In this document: positions 37,797 to 46,290 of the stretch, piece by piece
Numbering within the stretch: the first letter of the stretch is position 1
How the letters are laid out: each line of letters begins with the position of its first letter
Assembly: GCA_900319465.1 (NCBI GenBank)
Contig: ONOL01000004.1
Coordinates: 20,233 to 84,232, forward strand
Origin: an uncultured Eubacteriales bacterium
GTDB lineage: Bacteria > Bacillota > Clostridia > Oscillospirales > Oscillospiraceae
DNA length: 64,000 bases
Direction of reading: 5' to 3'
The notes under the pieces: model-generated
The model's input: only the letters and a program-made list of their open reading frames with translations
Told to the model about the DNA's origin: nothing
The model's database searches: none
Position numbers and translations under genes: made by a program

Positions 37797-39302
37797 ATGG
37801 CCAAGATCATCAACGAACCCTGCCATACCTTTAACGAGTACCTTCTCATCCCGGGCTACACACCCATCACCTGCCGTTCCGAGAAGGTCTCTCTCCGGAC
37901 GCCTCTGGTCAAATACCGCAAGGGCGAAGAGCCCGCCATCACCATGAACATCCCCATGATCTCCGCGATCATGCAGTCCGTTTCGGGCGACAGGCTGGCC
38001 GTCGCGCTGGCCAAGGAGGGCGGCGTCAGCTTCATCTACGGCTCCCAGTCCATCGAGAACGAGGCCGCGATGGTGCGCCGCGCCAAGAGCTACAAGGCCG
38101 GCTTCGTCCGCAGCGACTCCAACATCAGCCCCGACGAGACCCTGCGGGACGTGCTCGCGCTCAAGGAAAAGACCGGGCACTCCACCATCGCCGTCACCGA
38201 GGACGGTACCGCGGAGGGCAAGCTCGTCGGCGTGGTCACGAGCCGCGACTACCGCGTCTCCCGCATGGAGCCGGATACGAAGGTCTCCGCCTTCATGACC
38301 CCCTTCAACAAGCTCATCTGGGCCAAGGAGGGCACCACGCTCAAGGAAGCCAACGACATCATCTGGGAGCACAAGCTCAACTCCCTGCCCATCATTGACG
38401 ACGCCGGGCGCCTCTGCTACTTCGTCTTCCGCAAGGACTACGAGAGCCACAAGCAGAACCCCAACGAGCTGCTGGACGCGCACAAGCGCTACGTCGTCGG
38501 CGCGGGCATCAACACCCGCGACTACGAGCAGCGCGTGCCCGCCCTGCTGGAGGCCGGCGCCGACGTGCTGTGCATCGACTCCTCCGAGGGCCACACCGAC
38601 TGGCAGCGCTTCACCCTCGCCTGGATCCGTGAGAAATACGGCGACAGCGTCAAGGTCGGCGCGGGCAACGTGGTGGACGCGGCGGGCTTCCGCTTCCTCG
38701 CCGAGTGCGGCGCCGACTTCGTGAAGGTCGGCATCGGCGGCGGCTCCATCTGCATCACGCGCGAGACCAAGGGCATCGGCCGCGGCCAGGCCACTGCCGT
38801 CATCGACGTGTGCGCCGAGCGCGATCGCTATTTTGAGGAGACCGGCGTCTACATCCCCGTCTGCTCCGACGGCGGCATCGTCTACGACCACCACATCACC
38901 CTCGCCCTCGCCATGGGCGCCGACTATGTGATGCTCGGCCGCTACTTCGCCCGCTTCGACGAGAGCCCCACCAACAAGGTCAACATCGGCGGCACCTATT
39001 ACAAGGAATACTGGGGCGAGGGTTCCGCCCGCGCCCGCAACTGGCAGCGCTACGACATGGGCGGCGACAAGAAGCTCAGCTTCGAGGAGGGCGTCGATTC
39101 CTACGTGCCCTACGCCGGCTCCCTGAAGGACAACGTCGCGCTCACGCTCTCCAAGGTGCGCCACGCCATGTGCAACTGCGGCGCCATGTCGATCCCCGAG
39201 CTGCAGGAGAAGGCCGTGCTGACGCTGGTCTCGCCCACCTCCATCGTCGAGGGCGGCGCCCACGACGTCATCCAGAAGGACACTTCGCCCACAATCAAGT
39301 AA
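37797..39302 (+). CDS. guaB: IMP dehydrogenase, Tritrichomonas-type
   Basis: 501 residues from ATG 37797 (AAAGGAG upstream). Oxidises IMP to XMP, committing to GTP. A CBS pair (about 95-210) is inserted in the TIM barrel. The catalytic Cys lies in [19 protein letters not shown], differing from the usual bacterial GPGSICTTR. Blocks such as [43 protein letters not shown] and [12 protein letters not shown] match, from memory, the protozoan Tritrichomonas foetus enzyme. It lies 2 bp after pyrB, so it appears to be under PyrR control. Confidence 0.94.
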   Translation: MAKIINEPCHTFNEYLLIPGYTPITCRSEKVSLRTPLVKYRKGEEPAITMNIPMISAIMQSVSGDRLAVALAKEGGVSFIYGSQSIENEAAMVRRAKSYKAGFVRSDSNISPDETLRDVLALKEKTGHSTIAVTEDGTAEGKLVGVVTSRDYRVSRMEPDTKVSAFMTPFNKLIWAKEGTTLKEANDIIWEHKLNSLPIIDDAGRLCYFVFRKDYESHKQNPNELLDAHKRYVVGAGINTRDYEQRVPALLEAGADVLCIDSSEGHTDWQRFTLAWIREKYGDSVKVGAGNVVDAAGFRFLAECGADFVKVGIGGGSICITRETKGIGRGQATAVIDVCAERDRYFEETGVYIPVCSDGGIVYDHHITLALAMGADYVMLGRYFARFDESPTNKVNIGGTYYKEYWGEGSARARNWQRYDMGGDKKLSFEEGVDSYVPYAGSLKDNVALTLSKVRHAMCNCGAMSIPELQEKAVLTLVSPTSIVEGGAHDVIQKDTSPTIK

Positions 39303-39335
39303 GCGGCAAGCCGAAAATTTGGGCTGTATGCCTCA

Positions 39336-39365
39336 TTGACCAAAATCGCGCCCGTATGTTAGAAT
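39336..39365 (+). promoter_or_regulatory. sigma-A promoter of the pur operon
   Basis: TTGACC (39336-39341), 18-nt spacer, TAGAAT (39360-39365), starting 34 bp after the guaB stop. No good terminator separates guaB from it, so the two operons may also be joined by read-through. Confidence 0.75.
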
Positions 39366-39370
39366 CCCCG

Positions 39371-39484
39371 TGTCTCCCGCAACTGACGGATTTTCGTGGA
39401 GCACCACGGAGGAACGGGAGAATGGTACATGCCGACCGTCTGGGCGCACAAGCTTTTCGGAGTTCGTGCGCCCTGTTGCTTTTT
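39371..39484 (+). promoter_or_regulatory. ZTP riboswitch (pfl motif) with terminator platform
   Basis: Aptamer features: GACGG (39385-39389) pairs with CCGTC (39436-39440); a small hairpin GTGG-AGCA-CCAC (39396-39407) is followed by GGAGGAACGG; and the conserved CCGACCGTCTGGGC closes it (39432-39445). The expression platform is a terminator: GGGCGCAC (39442-39449) with GTGCGCCC (39466-39473) then TGTTGCTTTTT. The 5' arm includes the aptamer GGGC, so ligand binding would block the terminator. ZTP/ZMP signals shortage of 10-formyl-THF, fitting the pur-fhs operon below. Confidence 0.92.
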
Positions 39485-39494
39485 CGGAGGTTTT

Positions 39495-39983
39495 ATGAAA
39501 AAAGTCGGAATCATCATGGGAAGCGACAGCGACCTTCCCGTGATCCAAAAAGCGGCGTCCATCCTGAAGGAACTGGATGTTCCCTTTGAAACCCACGTCT
39601 ACTCCGCCCACCGCACGCCCGCCCAGGCCCGCGATTTCGCCGCGGCCGCGCGGGAGAAGGGCTTCGGCGTGCTGATCTGCGCGGCGGGCATGGCCGCCCA
39701 TCTGGCGGGCGCCGTCGCCGCGAACACCACGCTGCCCGTCATCGGCATTCCCTGCAAGGGTCCCGCGCTGGAGGGCCTCGACGCGCTGCTGTCCACCGTG
39801 CAGATGCCCTCGGGTATCCCGGTCGCAACGGTCGGCGTCAACGGCGGCGCCAACGCCGCGCTGCTGGCCGCCCAGATCCTCGCCGTGGAGGACGCGGCGC
39901 TCGCCGGAAAGCTCGCCGCCAAACGCGCCGCCGACGCGGAAGCCGTGCTCGCAAAGGACGCCGGCATCGCAGAGCGCCTGTAA
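39495..39983 (+). CDS. purE: N5-carboxyaminoimidazole ribonucleotide mutase / AIR carboxylase
   Basis: 162 residues from ATG 39495, preceded by CGGAGG; the frame opens upstream inside the riboswitch. [11 protein letters not shown] binds phosphate, [10 protein letters not shown] holds the catalytic His, and [13 protein letters not shown] closes the site. purK is not in the window, so this PurE may use CO2 directly or PurK may be elsewhere. First gene of the pur operon. Confidence 0.95.
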   Translation: MKKVGIIMGSDSDLPVIQKAASILKELDVPFETHVYSAHRTPAQARDFAAAAREKGFGVLICAAGMAAHLAGAVAANTTLPVIGIPCKGPALEGLDALLSTVQMPSGIPVATVGVNGGANAALLAAQILAVEDAALAGKLAAKRAADAEAVLAKDAGIAERL

Positions 39984-39987
39984 GAAT

Positions 39988-40068
39988 AGCCTTCCCTTGG
40001 CGCGGGGAGGAGCCTCAGCAACCCCTCCGCCGCTTCGCAGCGCCTCCCCCTACCCAGGGGAGGCAATA
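39988..40068. repeat. short GC-rich interspersed repeat between purE and purC
   Basis: The 115-bp purE-purC gap contains CTTCCCTTGGCGCGGGGAGG, a CGCTTCGCAGCG palindrome and CCTCCCC...AGGGGAGG arms. It looks like the small palindromic repeats scattered through Clostridia genomes and codes for nothing. It would be transcribed within the operon. No second copy is seen in this window. Confidence 0.45.
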
Positions 40069-40098
40069 TGGAAATTCTTTAATAAAGGAGTCATAACC

Positions 40099-40785
40099 AT
40101 GGAAAAGAAGCTCGTTTACACCGGAAAGACCAAGAACGTTTACGCCCTCGACAACGGCAACTACCTGCTCAAGTTCAAAGACGACTGCACCGGCAAAGAC
40201 GGCGTGTTCGATCCCGGCGAGAATTCCGTCGGTCTGACCATCGACGGCGTGGGCGACGTGAACCTGCGCATGTCCCTCTACTTCTTTGAGAAGATCAACG
40301 CCGCGGGCATCCGCACCCACTTTGTCTCCGCCGATCTGAAGGACACCACGATGGAAGTCCTGCCCGCCAAGGTCTTCGGCAAGGGCCTGGAAGTCATCTG
40401 CCGCCACAAGGCCGTCGGCTCCTTCCTGCGCCGTTACAGCGACTACATCGAAGAGGGCGCCGATCTGCCCGCCTACGTGGAAATGACCTTCAAAAACGAC
40501 GCCAAGGGCGATCCCCTGGTCACGAAGGACGGCCTGATCGTGCTCGGCGTGATGACCGGCGAGCAGTACGACGAGATCAAGGACATGACCCAGAAGATCA
40601 CGCAGATCGTCGCCGACGAGATGAAGGCTCGCGGCCTCGTGCTCTACGACATCAAGTTCGAGTACGGCTACGACGCCGAGGGCAAGGTCATGCTCATCGA
40701 CGAGATCGCCTCCGGCAACATGCGCGTTTACAAGGACGGCAAGTACATCGACCCGATGACCCTGTCCGAGCTGTTCTTCGCGTAA
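40099..40785 (+). CDS. purC: phosphoribosylaminoimidazole-succinocarboxamide synthase
   Basis: 228 residues from ATG 40099 (AAAGGAG upstream). Joins CAIR and aspartate to SAICAR. Family blocks: [46 protein letters not shown] region and [13 protein letters not shown]. Length is standard. Its TAA stop shares one base with the purF ATG. Confidence 0.95.
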   Translation: MEKKLVYTGKTKNVYALDNGNYLLKFKDDCTGKDGVFDPGENSVGLTIDGVGDVNLRMSLYFFEKINAAGIRTHFVSADLKDTTMEVLPAKVFGKGLEVICRHKAVGSFLRRYSDYIEEGADLPAYVEMTFKNDAKGDPLVTKDGLIVLGVMTGEQYDEIKDMTQKITQIVADEMKARGLVLYDIKFEYGYDAEGKVMLIDEIASGNMRVYKDGKYIDPMTLSELFFA

Positions 40786-42209
40786 TGGGCGGATTCTTCG
40801 GCGCGGTCTCGCACCGCGATGTGGTGCTGGACGTGTTCTTCGGGACGGACTACCACAGCCACCTCGGCACCCGGAACGCCGGCATGGCGATCTGGAGCCG
40901 CGAGGGCGGCTGCAAGCGGCAGATCCATTCCATCGCGAACACGCCCTTCCGCACCAAATTTGAGAAAGACCTGGACGAGTTTTCCGGAACCGTCGGCATC
41001 GGCTGCATCTCGGATTCCGACCCCCAGCCGCTGCTGGTCCGCTCCCACCTCGGGCTTTACGCCATCACCACCGTGGGGCAGATCAACAACGCCGAGGAGC
41101 TGGTCAACACTTACTTTGCCGACCACGGGCATCAGTTCATGGCCATGAGCTCCGGCAAGGTCAACATGACCGAGCTGGTCGCCGCCCTCATCAACGAGGG
41201 CGAGGATCTCGCCTCCGGCATCCTCCACGCGCAGCGCCTCATCGACGGCTCCATGACCATCCTGCTGATGACCGACGCGGGCGATATCATCGCCGCCCGC
41301 GACCGCTTCGGCCGGCTCCCGGTGCTGGTCGGCCGGGACGCGGAGGGCTACTGCGTGGCCTTCGAGTCCTTCGCTTACCAGAAGCTGGGCTACGAGACCG
41401 TCTACGAGCTCGGGCCTGCGGAGATCCTGCGCGTCACTGCCGACGGCTGGGACGTGCTCTCCCCCGCCGGGAAGGACATGAAGATCTGCGCCTTTCTCTG
41501 GACCTATTACGGCTACCCCAACTCCAACTACGAGGGCGTGAATGTCGAGATCATGCGCATGCGCAACGGCGAGATCATGGCGCGCGACGAGATGAAGCGC
41601 GGCAGCCTTCCCAAGGTGGATTTCGTGGCCGGCGTCCCCGACTCCGGCGTGCCCCACGCCATCGGCTACGCCAACCGCAGCGGCAAGCCCTTCGCCCGCC
41701 CCTTCGTCAAGTATACCCCTACCTGGCCCCGTTCCTTCATGCCCTCCAACCAGGCCATGCGGGATCAGGTCGCCAAGATGAAGCAGATCCCCGTACCTGA
41801 GCTGATCGAGGGCAAAAAGCTCCTCTTCGTGGACGACTCCATCGTCCGCGGCACCCAACTGCAGAGTACGGTGGATTTCCTCTACGAGTCCGGCGCGGCG
41901 GAGGTGCATATGCGCTCGGCCTGCCCGCCGATCATGTACGCCTGCAAATATCTGAACTTTTCCCGCAACAACTCCGATATGGACCTGATCGCCCGCCGCA
42001 CGATCCGCGAGCTGGAGGGCGGCGAGGGGCAGGAACACCTCGACGAATATGCCGATTCCGAAACCGAGCGCGGCCAGTGCCTGCTGCACGCCATCTGTGA
42101 GAAGCTTGGCTTTGATTCGCTGGGCTACCAGTCGCTGGACGGGCTGCTCGAGGCGATCGGCATCGACCGGGACAAGATCTGCACCTACTGCTGGAACGGA
42201 AAGGAATAA
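40785..42209 (+). CDS. purF: amidophosphoribosyltransferase-like PurF lacking the glutaminase active site
   Basis: 474 residues. The phosphoribosyltransferase half is intact, with PRPP motif LLFVDDSIVRGTQL (346-359). Fe-S ligand cysteines of the B. subtilis type are in place: C235 (MKICAFLW), C387 (YACKYLNF), C466 and C469 (CTYC). The N-terminal Ntn-glutaminase half keeps its fold but not its chemistry: Cys1 is Gly (MGGFFG instead of MCGIFG), the Arg of GHVRYST is Ser76 (GCISDSD), and the oxyanion Asn of HNG is Val97 (TTVGQI). It would need free ammonia or another glutaminase. GGC for TGC is one base change at Cys1, but the other losses show long-standing decay. Confidence 0.93.
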   Translation: MGGFFGAVSHRDVVLDVFFGTDYHSHLGTRNAGMAIWSREGGCKRQIHSIANTPFRTKFEKDLDEFSGTVGIGCISDSDPQPLLVRSHLGLYAITTVGQINNAEELVNTYFADHGHQFMAMSSGKVNMTELVAALINEGEDLASGILHAQRLIDGSMTILLMTDAGDIIAARDRFGRLPVLVGRDAEGYCVAFESFAYQKLGYETVYELGPAEILRVTADGWDVLSPAGKDMKICAFLWTYYGYPNSNYEGVNVEIMRMRNGEIMARDEMKRGSLPKVDFVAGVPDSGVPHAIGYANRSGKPFARPFVKYTPTWPRSFMPSNQAMRDQVAKMKQIPVPELIEGKKLLFVDDSIVRGTQLQSTVDFLYESGAAEVHMRSACPPIMYACKYLNFSRNNSDMDLIARRTIRELEGGEGQEHLDEYADSETERGQCLLHAICEKLGFDSLGYQSLDGLLEAIGIDRDKICTYCWNGKE

Positions 42210-42213
42210 CACT

Positions 42214-43251
42214 ATGGAAAACTCCCACTCCGCGTCTTACGCCGCGGCCGGCGTCAACATCGAAGCCGGCTACGAGGGCGTGCGGCTGATGAAAAAACAC
42301 GTGGAGCGCACCTTTATCCCCGGCGTGGTATCCGGCATCGGCGGTTTCGGCGGCCTCTTCGCCCCGGAGCTTTCCGGCATGAAGGAGCCGATCCTGGTCT
42401 CCGGCACCGACGGGGTGGGCACCAAGCAGCGCATCGCCCAGCTCATGGACCGCCACGATACCGTCGGCATCGACTGCGTCGCCATGTGCGTCAACGACAT
42501 CATCTGCTGCGGCGCAAAGCCCCTGTTTTTCCTCGACTACATCGCCATCGGCCGGAACGATCCCGAAAAAGTGGCGGCGCTGGTCTCCGGCGTGGCCGAG
42601 GGCTGCGTGCGCGCCGGCTGCGCCCTCATCGGCGGGGAGACCGCCGAGCACCCCGGCACCATGCAGCCGGACGACTACGATCTGGCGGGCTTCTCCGTCG
42701 GGATCGTCGACAGGGAGAGGATCATCGACGCCTCCTCGATGCGCCCCGGCGACGCAGTGATCGCCCTGCCCTCCAGCGGCATCCACTCCAACGGCTATTC
42801 GCTGGTGCGCAAGGTCTTTGACGTGGAGCACGCCGACCTCGGGAAGCGCGTTCCGGAGCTCGGCTGCCCGCTGGGCGAGGCGCTGCTGACGCCGACCTGC
42901 ATCTACGTCAAGCCCGTCCTCGCCGCGCTCACGGCAAGCGAGGTGCACGGCGTGAGCCACATCACCGGCGGAGGCTTTTACGAGAACATCCCCCGCTCCG
43001 TGCCGGACGGGCTCTGCGCACGGATCGAAAAGGCCGCGGTCCGGACGCCCGCGATCTTCAAGCTGATCCGGGAGCAGGGAAAGATCCCCGAGCGCGACAT
43101 GTTCAACACCTTCAACATGGGCGTCGGCATGAGCCTCATCGTCTCGCGCGAGAGCGCAGACCGGGCGCTGGGCGCGCTGCGCGCCGAAGGGCTGGAGCCC
43201 TATATCATCGGCGAGATCGCGGAAGGCGGGGAGAAGATCGAGCTATGCTGA
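42214..43251 (+). CDS. purM: phosphoribosylformylglycinamidine cyclo-ligase (AIR synthetase)
   Basis: 345 residues from ATG 42214, 4 bp after purF; the longer open frame runs inside purF. Converts FGAM to AIR. Family blocks: SGTDGVGTKQRIA, ALIGGETAEHPGTM, LPSSGIHSNGYSLVRK and HITGGGFYENIPR. GGAAAGGAA acts as ribosome site. Normal length; overlaps the FNT gene by 7 bp. Confidence 0.96.
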   Translation: MENSHSASYAAAGVNIEAGYEGVRLMKKHVERTFIPGVVSGIGGFGGLFAPELSGMKEPILVSGTDGVGTKQRIAQLMDRHDTVGIDCVAMCVNDIICCGAKPLFFLDYIAIGRNDPEKVAALVSGVAEGCVRAGCALIGGETAEHPGTMQPDDYDLAGFSVGIVDRERIIDASSMRPGDAVIALPSSGIHSNGYSLVRKVFDVEHADLGKRVPELGCPLGEALLTPTCIYVKPVLAALTASEVHGVSHITGGGFYENIPRSVPDGLCARIEKAAVRTPAIFKLIREQGKIPERDMFNTFNMGVGMSLIVSRESADRALGALRAEGLEPYIIGEIAEGGEKIELC

Positions 43252-43856
43252 GAAGCTATCTGATCGACGGCGTTCTGGCGGGCGCGATGGTCTCCGTCGG
43301 CGGAGCCGTGCTGCTCTCCTGCGACAACCGCTATCTCGGCGCGTTTCTCTTCTGCATCGCGCTGCTGAGCATCTGCTGGTTCGGCTTCAACCTGTACACG
43401 GGCAAGGTCGGCTTCCTGTACCGCGATCACAGCCGCGCAGCGCTCGCAGAGGCTTTCTGCGGTCTTCTCGGCAACGCCCTTGGAACGCTGTTTTTCGGCG
43501 CGCTGATCGCGCTTGCCCTTCCGCAGCTCAGGGACGCCGCCCTCGCCGCCTGTGAGAAACGCCTGACGCAGCTTCCGCTCCAGACCCTCCTGCGCGGCTG
43601 CTTCTGCGGGCTGCTCATGTATACGGCGGTCTGGGTCTACCGGGAGAAGAAGACGCCGCTCGGCATCCTCTTCTGCATCCCCGTGTTCATCCTCGCCGGC
43701 TTTGAGCATTCCATCGCCGATATGTTCTACTTCGCGCTGGCCGGGCTCTACCGGCTGCGGAGCCTTTGGTTCTTGCTTCTCGTCGTGCTGGGCAACAGCC
43801 TGGGCGGCCTGTTCATCCCCTGCCTGCAGGCGCTGAAAGGAGCTCGCCATGGATAA
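43245..43856 (+). CDS. formate/nitrite transporter (FNT) family channel
   Basis: 203 residues, shorter than FocA (about 280) but with all six membrane helices expected for a FNT monomer. The family motif GFEHSIADMFYFAL in TM5 contains the central His environment (usual form G-x-EHSVANM). It lies inside the purine operon, overlapping purM and purN by a few bases, and 7 kb upstream of fhs. Formate is the most likely substrate because the operon consumes 10-formyl-THF. This is inference from context. Confidence 0.8.
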   Translation: MLRSYLIDGVLAGAMVSVGGAVLLSCDNRYLGAFLFCIALLSICWFGFNLYTGKVGFLYRDHSRAALAEAFCGLLGNALGTLFFGALIALALPQLRDAALAACEKRLTQLPLQTLLRGCFCGLLMYTAVWVYREKKTPLGILFCIPVFILAGFEHSIADMFYFALAGLYRLRSLWFLLLVVLGNSLGGLFIPCLQALKGARHG

Positions 43857-44469
43857 AACGAAAATCGCCGTGCTGGTCTCCGGCGGCGGCACCAATCTGC
43901 AGGCGCTCATCGACGCCGAAGCGGGCGGCATTCTCAAAAGCGGCGAGATCGTTCTTGTGATTGCGAACAAGCCCGGCGCTTACGCGCTCACGCGGGCGGA
44001 AAAGGCCGGCATCCCCGCGCTCACGATCACGAAAAAAGCCTGCGGCGGACAGGAGGCCTTTGAGGACGCGCTGATCGACGCGATGGCGTCCCACGGCGTC
44101 GAGCTGGTCGTGCTGGCCGGCTTCATGAGCATTTTGTCCGAGCGCTTTATCAGGCATTATGTTAACCGCATCCTCAACGTCCACCCCTCGCTGATCCCCT
44201 CCTTCTGCGGCAAGGGCTTTTACGGCCTGAAGGTGCATGAGGCGGCGCTCGCCTACGGCGTCAAGGTCACAGGCGCCACGGTACACTTTGTCAACGAGAT
44301 CCCCGACGGCGGCCGCATCCTCTTGCAGAAGGCCGTCAGCATCCTCCCCGGCGACACGCCCGAGACCCTGCAGCGCCGGGTCATGGAGCAGGCTGAGTGG
44401 ATCATCCTCCCCGAGGCGGCCGAGCTGGTCTCCTCTCAAATTCAGATGGAAAAGGAGCAACAACAATGA
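43849..44469 (+). CDS. purN: phosphoribosylglycinamide formyltransferase
   Basis: 206 residues. Transfers formyl from 10-formyl-THF to GAR. IAVLVSGGGTNLQALID binds phosphate; ILNVHPSLIPSF and GATVHFVNEIPDGG hold the catalytic Asn-His-Asp. AAAGGAG lies upstream. It overlaps the FNT gene by 8 bp and the IMP cyclohydrolase gene by 4 bp. Confidence 0.95.
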   Translation: MDKTKIAVLVSGGGTNLQALIDAEAGGILKSGEIVLVIANKPGAYALTRAEKAGIPALTITKKACGGQEAFEDALIDAMASHGVELVVLAGFMSILSERFIRHYVNRILNVHPSLIPSFCGKGFYGLKVHEAALAYGVKVTGATVHFVNEIPDGGRILLQKAVSILPGDTPETLQRRVMEQAEWIILPEAAELVSSQIQMEKEQQQ

Positions 44470-45098
44470 CGGACTTTCTCGCGTTTCTGAAAAGCAATCC
44501 CTACCCCGGCAGAGGCATCGCCGTGGGCAAAGACCGGGTCTATTACTTCATCATGGGCCGCAGCGAAAACAGCCGCAACCGCATCTTTTCCCTGACCGAC
44601 GACGGCATCCGCACCGAAGCCTTTGACGCCTCGAAGCTCGTCGATCCCAGCCTTATCATCTACCACCCCGTCCGCGCCATGGGGGGCGATCTGATCGTCA
44701 CCAACGGCAACCAGACCGACACCATCCGCGACATGGGCGATTTCCGCGCCGCCCTCGCCACGCGCGCGTACGAGCCGGACGAACCCAACTGGACGCCCCG
44801 CATCTCCGCCATCTGCCATGCCGACGGGAGCTTCGAGCTCTCGATCCTCAAGTGCGTGGACGGCCGCTGCCTGCGCTGCTTTTACAGCTACGAGGGCTGC
44901 GACGAGGGCAAGGGCTATTTCATCAGCACCTACCGGGGGGACGGTTCCCCCCTGCCCAGCTTCTCCGGCGAGCCGCTCTGCATCGACATGCCGGAGCCCG
45001 AAGAGGTCTGGGCCGCTCTCAATTGCGACAACAAGGTTTCACTCTATGCCAACGTAAAGGGCGAAGTGAAGCTTTTCAATAAACATCTGGGAGATTAA
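44466..45098 (+). CDS. IMP cyclohydrolase, PurO-like
   Basis: 210 residues from ATG 44466 (AAAGGAG upstream, ATGA overlap with purN). It belongs to the PurO-type cyclohydrolase fold (PF07826), seen in NPYPGRGIAVG, YYFIMGRSENSRNRIF, and VTNGNQTDTI, not to the PurH N-terminal fold. It would close FAICAR to IMP. The formyltransferase that makes FAICAR is the next gene, so the two together replace bifunctional PurH. Confidence 0.88.
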   Translation: MTDFLAFLKSNPYPGRGIAVGKDRVYYFIMGRSENSRNRIFSLTDDGIRTEAFDASKLVDPSLIIYHPVRAMGGDLIVTNGNQTDTIRDMGDFRAALATRAYEPDEPNWTPRISAICHADGSFELSILKCVDGRCLRCFYSYEGCDEGKGYFISTYRGDGSPLPSFSGEPLCIDMPEPEEVWAALNCDNKVSLYANVKGEVKLFNKHLGD

Positions 45099-45101
45099 AT
45101 C

Positions 45102-46280
45102 ATGAAAGAATTTGAACTCAAATACGGCTGCAACCCCAACCAGAAGCCCGCGAAGATCTTCATGAAGGACGGCGGCGAGCTGCCCGTCACGGTTTTGAAC
45201 GGCCGTCCCGGCTATATCAACTTCCTCGACGCCCTCAACTCCTGGCAGCTCGTCAAGGAGCTCAAAGAGGCGACCGGCCTTCCCTCCGCCGCCTCCTTCA
45301 AGCACGTCTCCCCCGCCGGCGCGGCCGTGGGTCTGCCGCTGAGCGACGTGGACAGACGCATCTACTTCGTCGACGACGACGCCGAGCTCTCCCCCATCGC
45401 CTGCGCCTACATCCGCGCCCGCGGCGCCGACCGGCTCTGCTCCTACGGCGACTGGGCCGCGCTCAGCGACGTCTGCGACGCCGCCACCGCCGCCTATCTC
45501 AAGGACGAGGTCTCCGACGGCGTGATCGCCCCGGGCTACACCGAGCAGGCGCTCGCCATCCTCAAGACCAAGAAGAAGGGCAACTACAACGTCGTGCAGA
45601 TCGACCCCGACTACGTCCCCGCGGCGCAGGAGCAGAAGGACGTGTTCGGCGTGACCTTCGAGCAGGGCCACAACAATTTCAAAATCGACGAGGCCCTGCT
45701 GCAAAACATCGTGACCGAGAATAAAGCGCTGCCCGAGCAGGCGAAGATCGACATGATCGTCGCGCTCATCACGCTCAAATACACCCAGTCCAACTCCGTC
45801 TGCTACGTCAAGGACGGCCAGGCCATCGGCGTCGGCGCGGGCCAGCAGAGCCGCATCCACTGCACCCGTCTCGCCGGCCAGAAGGCCGACAACTGGTACC
45901 TGCGCCAGCACCCGAAGGTGCTCGGACTGCAGTTTGTGGACGGTATCCGCCGCCCCGACCGCGATAACGCCATCGACGTCTACACCTCCGACGAATACGA
46001 CGACGTGCTGCGCGACGGCGAGTGGCAGCGGGTGTTCAAGGTCAGGCCCGAAGTGCTGACTGCGGAAGAGAAAAAGGCGTGGATCGCCACCCAGCGCGGT
46101 GTGACCTGCGGCTCCGACGCCTTCTTCCCCTTCGGCGACAACGTCGAGCGCGCCCGCAAGTCCGGCGTGCAGTACATCGCCGAGCCCGGCGGCTCCATCC
46201 GTGACGACCACGTGATCGCAACCGCCGACAAATACGGAATGGTCATGGCCTTCACCGGCATGCGCCTGTTCCACCATTAA
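45102..46280 (+). CDS. AICAR formyltransferase, stand-alone
   Basis: 392 residues, lacking the cyclohydrolase domain of PurH. It begins directly in the transformylase fold (ELKYGCNPNQKPA) and has the catalytic block ASFKHVSPAGAAVG with the Lys-His pair, SNSVCYVKDGQAIGVGAGQQSR and TCGSDAFFPFGDN. It uses 10-formyl-THF, the metabolite whose shortage the upstream ZTP riboswitch senses. Starts 3 bp after the cyclohydrolase. Confidence 0.93.
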   Translation: MKEFELKYGCNPNQKPAKIFMKDGGELPVTVLNGRPGYINFLDALNSWQLVKELKEATGLPSAASFKHVSPAGAAVGLPLSDVDRRIYFVDDDAELSPIACAYIRARGADRLCSYGDWAALSDVCDAATAAYLKDEVSDGVIAPGYTEQALAILKTKKKGNYNVVQIDPDYVPAAQEQKDVFGVTFEQGHNNFKIDEALLQNIVTENKALPEQAKIDMIVALITLKYTQSNSVCYVKDGQAIGVGAGQQSRIHCTRLAGQKADNWYLRQHPKVLGLQFVDGIRRPDRDNAIDVYTSDEYDDVLRDGEWQRVFKVRPEVLTAEEKKAWIATQRGVTCGSDAFFPFGDNVERARKSGVQYIAEPGGSIRDDHVIATADKYGMVMAFTGMRLFHH

Positions 46281-46290
46281 GGAGAACGAC

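Noticed and set aside
40785-40800. An alternative purF start that would expose an N-terminal Cys
   Set aside because: No Cys occurs before residue 43 in this frame, purC ends on the purF start, and other glutaminase residues are also lost.
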